Of a stretch of DNA of 64,000 nucleotides, positions 60,001 to 64,000 are shown one piece after another. Position 1 is the stretch's first letter. Each line of letters opens with the position of its first letter. The notes under the pieces are model-generated. The model saw only the letters and a list, made by a program, of their open reading frames with translations, did not search any database and was not told the origin of the DNA. The stretch covers positions 19,279,615 through 19,343,614 of the forward strand of contig CM019075.1 of the NCBI GenBank assembly GCA_009667805.1. The letters are read 5' to 3'. Position numbers and translations under genes: made by a program. Source of the stretch: Leptobrachium leishanense (lineage: Eukaryota; Chordata; Amphibia; Anura; Megophryidae).

Positions 60001-62804
60001 TGAACTAATTACCCAAGAAGCTCAATCAAGTGAGCATCATTGCAGATGGCTCTCCAAATATTTTGGAACTTCAAGATTTCTACGCCAAGCCAGAGCCTTC
60101 TCCTATACAGAAAGCTGTCTTGAGGTCATGAATAGGGCCACGAAAAGTGGGGCAATGGCACCTCATGTACCAAAGATTCAGCTCCAGGCCCATACACGCT
60201 TCAGACTGGAACAACAAACTTCAGGCTACCCTTACAGAAACTGACATTTTGGAAGGTTTGTTGAGACATCTGGGCACAGATCTTGCTGCCTACCTCCAGA
60301 AAGAGCTCCAAGAGGTTCAGATAGTAAGGTTGTCCGCGACAGTACTTCTTTAGCAGGCGATAAATAGCTGACTCCAGCAGAAATGAATCATTAATGGCAT
60401 CCAACCCAACGCCATCCTGGTGATGAAGAACAGTAATCACAACAGGCTTAAAACCTTTATATGCACCATGTGTGCCTTCTGCGAGTCACCAGAAAACATG
60501 ATCAAAGAGCTTACCTTCCTGTACCAACATGGCTGACCGCGTCGGGTCACAGAGTTATCCATGATGTCATCGGCCACCAGGAAAAAGGCTTGGAGCTACA
60601 GTGAAGGGAATATCAAGAGTAATATCATGGTTTACCCTGAACATGTCATCTCCTATAGAGACTCGACACCAAGACCTAGAGGTTATTCACCAACCACCGA
60701 ATTGTCACCGGCTAATGAAATGCACCGCTGTGCCTTTTTTTTTTGGGCCAATTAGTCTAGTCACAAAGCTGCTAGTAATTCGGTGGCACCAAAATTGTCC
60801 CTTTGAAGACTATTTTGTCTTCTGTTTACAGAACTGCACCCGAATTCTGACAAAATGCCTTGATTGTATGACAGGTTTAAACAGGCGCATCCTGTACGAG
60901 GCAATGTAAACGCAGAATCGCTTAATTTAAAAGTTTATGTTCAGGAAAAAAACATTTTTGTTAGACTGCTTTTTAACCTCTTAGCACTGGGAGATCCTGG
61001 GGGCAAGGTGCTACCCTAAACAGTTATGCAACACAGCATGCGCAGATGGTGCTGAGACTCCAGTCCTGCGGCAGCCAACGACTCAAATCAGCGCATGCGC
61101 AATCTAGACTGACCAAGAGAGTCTAAGGGAAGGCGATGGGGCGTGCTATAGCAGCCTTTTTCTAACAGACCTTTTTATTGTTTGCACACACTTTGTGGTT
61201 TTCGCTGATAACTGCGGTCACTAGAATTTCAGAAAAATATGGTACCCATTCACTAGTGAATTCATGGTATTTTCCGTGCTTTGGAATAGACCCTATTTAT
61301 GTATTACGCATGTTTTTCATCCACGTCCTTACCAGCTCAACACACCAGCCTACAGTCAGAGTTCTCTGCAAATTCCCATCCTTCTGGAGATCAGGTCCAA
61401 CCAGCTCCCTGTACGCGGCCACCACAGTCATTCCACGGTTACATTTGCCACCAGGGGTGTTGTGGTCGAGAACCTGTGATAGAACAAACAAATATATCAG
61501 GGAAGGTAAACGCAGCAACGAGAGTAATTAAAAAAAAAAAAAAAAAAAGGGGCTAGCATCGAACCTCCTTCAGTCGTGTAATGGCATCTCCAATCTCAGG
61601 GTGCTGCCGGTCCTCGGCCGTCAGGTCCTTCACAATCTGTTTGAAGTAACTGGAGAACTCTTGCAGTTCAGATGATTGAGACGTCTGCATGGGAGCCATT
61701 GCCCAGATCTACGAAAGAGTAGGAAGCAGGCCTTGAAGCGTTCTTAATTTGAGGTTTAGACCGTACAGACTAGGTTTATGAATCCCATTCTTCTAATGTA
61801 GGGCAATTGTTCCATACTCTTGTCCTCAGGTCTCTAACCTGTCAGGTTTGCAGGATGTGACGCACAGGGGATCTGATTTGCGGCTCAGTGATTGCAGGAT
61901 TCATTCTGCACTTCCTCCAACGTGATCCTTAAAACCTGTCCTGTTGGGGGAACTTGAGGACCAGGGTCCTGCTGCTTCGCTAAACGTGCCCACTATCTTT
62001 ACCACCTTCACTGTACATGGCATGAAGGCCATAGCTGTCCAGGGTTGCTAGATCAGCCATGTTTTCCTGGCCAAGTAACTTATCCATCTTTGCTTTGCAT
62101 GAATGCTGCATCTATAAGCCATATGCTGCAGGCAAGAAAAATAGGAATCCCAGGTGACCTGGCTTTATATGAATAACACACGTTGCAGGGCAGCACTTTT
62201 ACCTGTGCACCCCTCTGCATGAAATTGTAATGGGTCTCCAGGAAAGCATGGCCAACCTGGAGACCTTAGTTCTGCCTGTATGCCAATAAAGCAGACCCCA
62301 GTGACATTGTTGGAGGCAGGGGGACACCACCTACAGGTCAGACCCCTTTAATCCCTGAGAGCTTCATAAACAGGTCAATACATACATAGAAATGTAAAGA
62401 ATGAGTAAATGTAAGAACATGAAACATGGCAGGTGTGACTGTGCAGAGACATTAAAAGCAACTGTTTATTGATAAATAGCTCCTAGGGGGGAGCGAAGGA
62501 GTTAATGATCTGGTGCATTGGGGAGAAATGCACATTTTGGGACAATACCATGCGGAAAATGGAGCCAATGTCAACCCAAAACACCGCCCCCCCCCCCCTC
62601 TTCATAGCATAAACATGCGGCATATTACCGGAAGCATCCGCCCCTCAACCCGGAAGTTGTACCTCAGCGCCGCAGCTCCCTTACCCAGCAGGCATGAGGC
62701 GCGGCCCGAGCCTCTAGGAAAGCCGGTTTCCGGTGTTTGGCGTGTAGCGTTGCGGTCAGGGGTCCCACGGGGGGACCCGAGGCCCTCAGCAGGCGCAGCC
62801 ACAT
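56842..62804 (-). CDS. FDPS: FDPS farnesyl diphosphate synthase, 10 exons, 394 residues
   Basis: FDPS condenses dimethylallyl and geranyl diphosphate with isopentenyl diphosphate to give farnesyl diphosphate, the branch point to sterols, dolichol, ubiquinone and protein prenylation. Ten in-phase exons total 1185 nt. Key motifs: GGK (residues 96-98, isopentenyl diphosphate binding), first aspartate-rich motif DDIMD (144-148) with RRGQ after it, [12 protein letters not shown] (about 235-250), second aspartate-rich motif DDYLD (284-288), and the basic C-terminus KIYKRQK. From the internal Met at 61699 the protein is 351 residues, the usual cytosolic size; exon 1 adds an in-frame Arg-rich leader. 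All catalytic motifs are intact. Introns hold MITE copies. The gene reads in the same direction as RUSC1. Confidence 0.98.
57043..58245. other. FDPS intron 9
   Basis: 1.2 kb intron. 57905-58032 is a hAT-type MITE copy (GAACCTTGGCACCCCAGA, CATGTCCCACGATGATCTG, CTCATGGGACATTTAGG, CTGGGATGCCAAT). The rest is unassigned. Confidence 0.55.
58246..58380 (-). CDS. FDPS: FDPS exon 9, second aspartate-rich motif
   Basis: Acceptor TTTTCCAG, donor GAG|GTAGTG. Begins [20 protein letters not shown], then [13 protein letters not shown]. The DDYLD aspartates bind the Mg-diphosphate. Confidence 0.98.
58825..58910. mobile_element. Partial hAT-type MITE
   Basis: CTGGTTCCCCAAGTGTTTCT, GAACTACCACTCCCATGATG and AATGGAGTTTGAGATCCCAG; the core and right side of the family. 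In FDPS intron 8. Confidence 0.55.
59055..59132 (-). CDS. FDPS: FDPS exon 8
   Basis: Acceptor TTCCTACAG, donor CAG|GTTGGT. Encodes [20 protein letters not shown] then EFFQIQ. Confidence 0.98.
59203..59323. mobile_element. hAT-type MITE, near complete
   Basis: GGCGAACCTTGGCACCCTAG pairs with CTGGGGTGCCAAGGTTTGCC, and TGAACTACATGTCTCAATGC with GCATCATGGGACATG. In FDPS intron 7. Confidence 0.75.
59366..59438 (-). CDS. FDPS: FDPS exon 7
   Basis: Acceptor TCTTTGCAG, donor ATG|GTGAGC. Encodes [20 protein letters not shown] then AMYM; the KT pair is part of the active-site wall. Confidence 0.98.
59471..59613. mobile_element. Second hAT-type MITE family, left-truncated copy
   Basis: CAGGTTTGCAGGATGTGAAG, TGCTCAGTGATTGCAGGATT and right end GGTTTGGGAACCACTG. 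In FDPS intron 6. Confidence 0.7.
59799..59887 (-). CDS. FDPS: FDPS exon 6
   Basis: Acceptor TTCTTGCAG, donor CCAG|GTGAGT. Encodes [20 protein letters not shown] then VDLNRYTET. Confidence 0.98.
59968..60055. mobile_element. Partial hAT-type MITE
   Basis: Starts GGATCAGCAACCTTGGCCCT then CCAGATGTTTCTGAACTAAT. The right terminus is missing or diverged. In FDPS intron 5. Confidence 0.6.
60294..60416 (-). CDS. FDPS: FDPS exon 5
   Basis: Acceptor CATCACCAG, donor GAG|GTAGGC. Encodes [20 protein letters not shown] and [20 protein letters not shown]. Confidence 0.98.
60515..60595 (-). CDS. FDPS: FDPS exon 4, first aspartate-rich motif
   Basis: Acceptor TCACTGTAG, donor AAG|GTAAGC. Encodes [20 protein letters not shown] then QPCWYRK. 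DDIMD plus RR bind the allylic diphosphate. Confidence 0.98.
60596..61332. other. FDPS intron 3 without recognised features
   Basis: No repeat family recognised; one T-run near 60735. Confidence 0.4.
61333..61473 (-). CDS. FDPS: FDPS exon 3, GGK motif
   Basis: Acceptor TCTATCACAG, donor CTG|GTAAGG. Encodes [20 protein letters not shown] and [13 protein letters not shown]. Confidence 0.98.
61565..61708 (-). CDS. FDPS: FDPS exon 2, cytosolic-type start
   Basis: Acceptor CTCTTTCGTAG, donor GAG|GTTCGA (weak). Reads IWA, then [20 protein letters not shown] and [13 protein letters not shown]. The Met at 61699 lies in a strong context (GCAATGG) and gives the normal 351-residue enzyme. Confidence 0.96.
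61803..61972. mobile_element. Second hAT-type MITE family, copy 3
   Basis: CCTGTCAGGTTTGCAGGATG, GCGGCTCAGTGATTGCAGGA, TGATCCTTAAAACCTGTCC. Termini diverged. In FDPS intron 1. Confidence 0.65.
62685..62804 (-). CDS. FDPS: FDPS exon 1, candidate mitochondrial presequence
   Basis: From an ATG at 62804, 40 codons lead to a strong donor (TGG|GTAAGG) in exactly the phase needed to join exon 2. The peptide starts [19 protein letters not shown], has many Arg/His/Lys and no Asp, with a single Glu: the composition of a mitochondrial targeting peptide. Human FDPS also has an N-terminally extended mitochondrial form. The start context is weak (CCGATGT). Whether the transcript begins upstream of this ATG is unknown. 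Confidence 0.72.
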
Positions 62805-62854
62805 CGGACGCAGACCCCGGAGCCAAGACAGAGCCCGGCTTGTAGGCCCGCCCA

Positions 62855-62875
62855 CTACGTAATATCTGCTGCCAT
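62855..62875 (-). promoter_or_regulatory. Possible upstream ORF of FDPS, six codons
   Basis: Minus-strand ATG at 62875 in good context (GCCATGG) is followed by GCAGCAGATATTACG and TAG, ending 50 nt before the exon 1 ATG. It only matters if transcription starts above 62875. Confidence 0.4.
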
Positions 62876-63360
62876 GGCAACAGAAAGCGGGGGCCAAGAA
62901 AGGATGTGGCTTCACAGAGACCGCACAGAGGAGGAGGAGGAGAACTGCAGCCCAGGGCTAATGCGAGGGGCGTGGCCTGCTAATGACGTCACAGTGTGGC
63001 CAGAACGCGGCGATGATGCCGCCTTTACGTCACGTGGTAGTGTTGTCAAAATATGTTATGACGCGCTATGCCAGAATATGTTAAACTGAGGGCACACCCC
63101 CCCCCACATCATCTTATAATGGGGTCATTTTACCAACATCACATGGCAATGGCGTCACACACACACGTCACCACTTAGCAATGGCGTCACACACGCCACG
63201 TCAGCCAGCAATGATGCCACGCCCCATCAAAACATCTGGTAGTGAGGTCACCCCACATTACCCACTAATGTGGTCATCCCATCATTGGCAATGACGTCAC
63301 CTCCTGCCCATCACCTGACAACGCTGTCAATTACCATTACGTCACATTTTCAGGCAATGA
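62876..63360 (-). promoter_or_regulatory. Candidate FDPS promoter/upstream regulatory region
   Basis: CpG-rich sequence directly upstream of FDPS exon 1. Matches by eye: two perfect CRE octamers TGACGTCA (62984-62991, 63292-63299), several half-sites (TTACGTCAC near 63025 and 63340), an E-box CACGTG near 63033, and one SREBP-type TCACCCCAC (63248-63256). Inverted CCAAT (ATTGG) occurs near 63284 and 63476. Sterol-responsive FDPS promoters are known to use SREBP with NF-Y. These are sequence matches only. Confidence 0.45.
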
Positions 63361-63380
63361 TGTCACACACCCTCCTCGGG
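63100..63380. repeat. Diverged tandem GGCAATGRCGTCAC repeat
   Basis: GCAATGGCGTCACACAC, AGCAATGATGCCACG, GGCAATGACGTCACC and GGCAATGATGTCACACAC recur at roughly 35-60 bp spacing, so the CRE-like sites come from a decayed tandem unit. Confidence 0.6.
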
Positions 63381-63424
63381 TTTTGGGGGATCTGTCTTCT
63401 TCCTCACTAGGAGCCCCCCCCCCT

Positions 63425-63570
63425 CATGCTCTTTAGAGTGTAAGCTCCTGTGCAGCCCCCCCCCCCCTCTTCTCCCATTGGTCTCCCCGTGTTTATCTGT
63501 TGGTCTGGTTTGTCTTCTCGCGGCTTTGTACAGCGCTACGGAATCTGTCGATGCTTTACAAACGCATGCA
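63425..63570 (+). repeat. LINE/SINE 3' tail
   Basis: TTTAGAGTGTAAGCTCCTGT, then TTTGTACAGCGCTACGGAAT and GTCGATGCTTTACAAACGC: the common 3' tail, 5' truncated. Confidence 0.75.
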
Positions 63571-64000
63571 CTATTCCCCTGCCAGTCTGCGGATCTCCTA
63601 ATGTCATCCCTCCCTCTGGGCACGATGCTGTCTGCCCCGGGGTGGGTAAATAGTCACGTGCCTCGGGTTATGGGGTGACTGGCACTGCCCCTGCTCCAGC
63701 CAAAGCTGACTTGCTCTATTTGTGCCGTTTCTCACCTGATCACCCGGCTCCTTCGTTTCCCTCTCCCCTTGCCTGCTAGCTGTAGGCTTTAAACCCGGCT
63801 CGCTGCCGCGGTGCAGACTGGGAGCTGTGGTCCATGCTGTGATCGGTTAAATGGGAAAACGAGAATAGTAAACTACATCTCCCGAAAGGCCAAGCGGCTG
63901 AAGTCAGGCTTTGTTTTAGGGCGGGGGTAACATGCACGTTCTATATGATGTCGGTGCCGCTGGTTGGTTACTCCCATCGTATGAGGATGGGCCTTCTATT
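63571..64000. other. Unassigned right end of window
   Basis: No exon recognised. A short inverted pair (GGGAGCTGTGGTCCATGCTG / ACTACATCTCCC) suggests another hAT-type MITE fragment at 63820-63890. Confidence 0.4.

Noticed and set aside
62602..62915. Two other minus-strand frames across FDPS exon 1
   Set aside because: They start at non-ATG codons; the one in the exon 1 frame is only real from the ATG at 62804, and the other is a shadow.

Overview
This is vertebrate nuclear DNA, almost certainly from an amphibian and most likely a frog. It has spliced genes with GT-AG introns and a dense load of hAT, PIF/Harbinger-like, Tc1 and L2/CR1-type repeats with very long minisatellites. The protein sequences are clearly tetrapod. 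Three genes are present in the order ASH1L (+), RUSC1 (-), FDPS (-). From what I remember of the human map, this is the same neighbourhood as human 1q22 (FDPS-RUSC1-ASH1L) read from the other side. All exon calls come from reading splice sites, phases and protein similarity by eye. In each gene the exon phases join without a break.

Region 1 (1-29.6 kb): the 3' part of ASH1L. Twenty exons (2156-25822) encode the last 895 residues: AWS, SET, post-SET, bromodomain, PHD and BAH. The introns hold five tandem arrays, among them a 2.95 kb array of 35/38 bp units, a 46 bp array, a 17 bp array that starts just inside an intron, and a 44-47 bp array. They also hold a 2.2 kb degenerate LINE, several LINE 3' fragments, three related Harbinger-like MITEs, a larger TTA-flanked element, and a 1 kb foldback. 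The stretch after the stop (25.8-29.6 kb) has a 42 bp tandem array and a very A/T-rich tract ending near an AATAAA. It is probably 3' UTR at least in part.

Region 2 (30.9-47.4 kb): RUSC1 on the minus strand, nine coding exons, 1055 residues: a long acidic/serine-rich N-terminal exon, RUN-domain exons and a C-terminal SH3 exon. It converges tail-to-tail on ASH1L. Its last intron holds a nested transposon: a hAT-type element with an 8 bp target duplication, containing a nearly intact Tc1/mariner element. Its first intron holds a 1.5 kb 41 bp minisatellite and a 27 bp one.

Region 3 (47.4-56.5 kb): intergenic, with no convincing gene. It contains MITEs, a decayed Tc1 transposase remnant, a purine-rich tandem region, and a MITE whose core has expanded into an 81 bp tandem array.

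Region 4 (56.5-64 kb): FDPS on the minus strand, ten exons, 394 residues including a candidate mitochondrial presequence exon, or 351 from the internal cytosolic-type start. Both aspartate-rich motifs are intact. The upstream flank is CpG-rich with CRE, E-box and SRE-like matches.

I found no CRISPR array, tRNA or rRNA gene, viral gene or clearly new multi-gene system. The most interesting signals are the two-start architecture of FDPS, a weak FDPS splice donor followed by a U-run, and the ways minisatellites and transposons nest in these introns.
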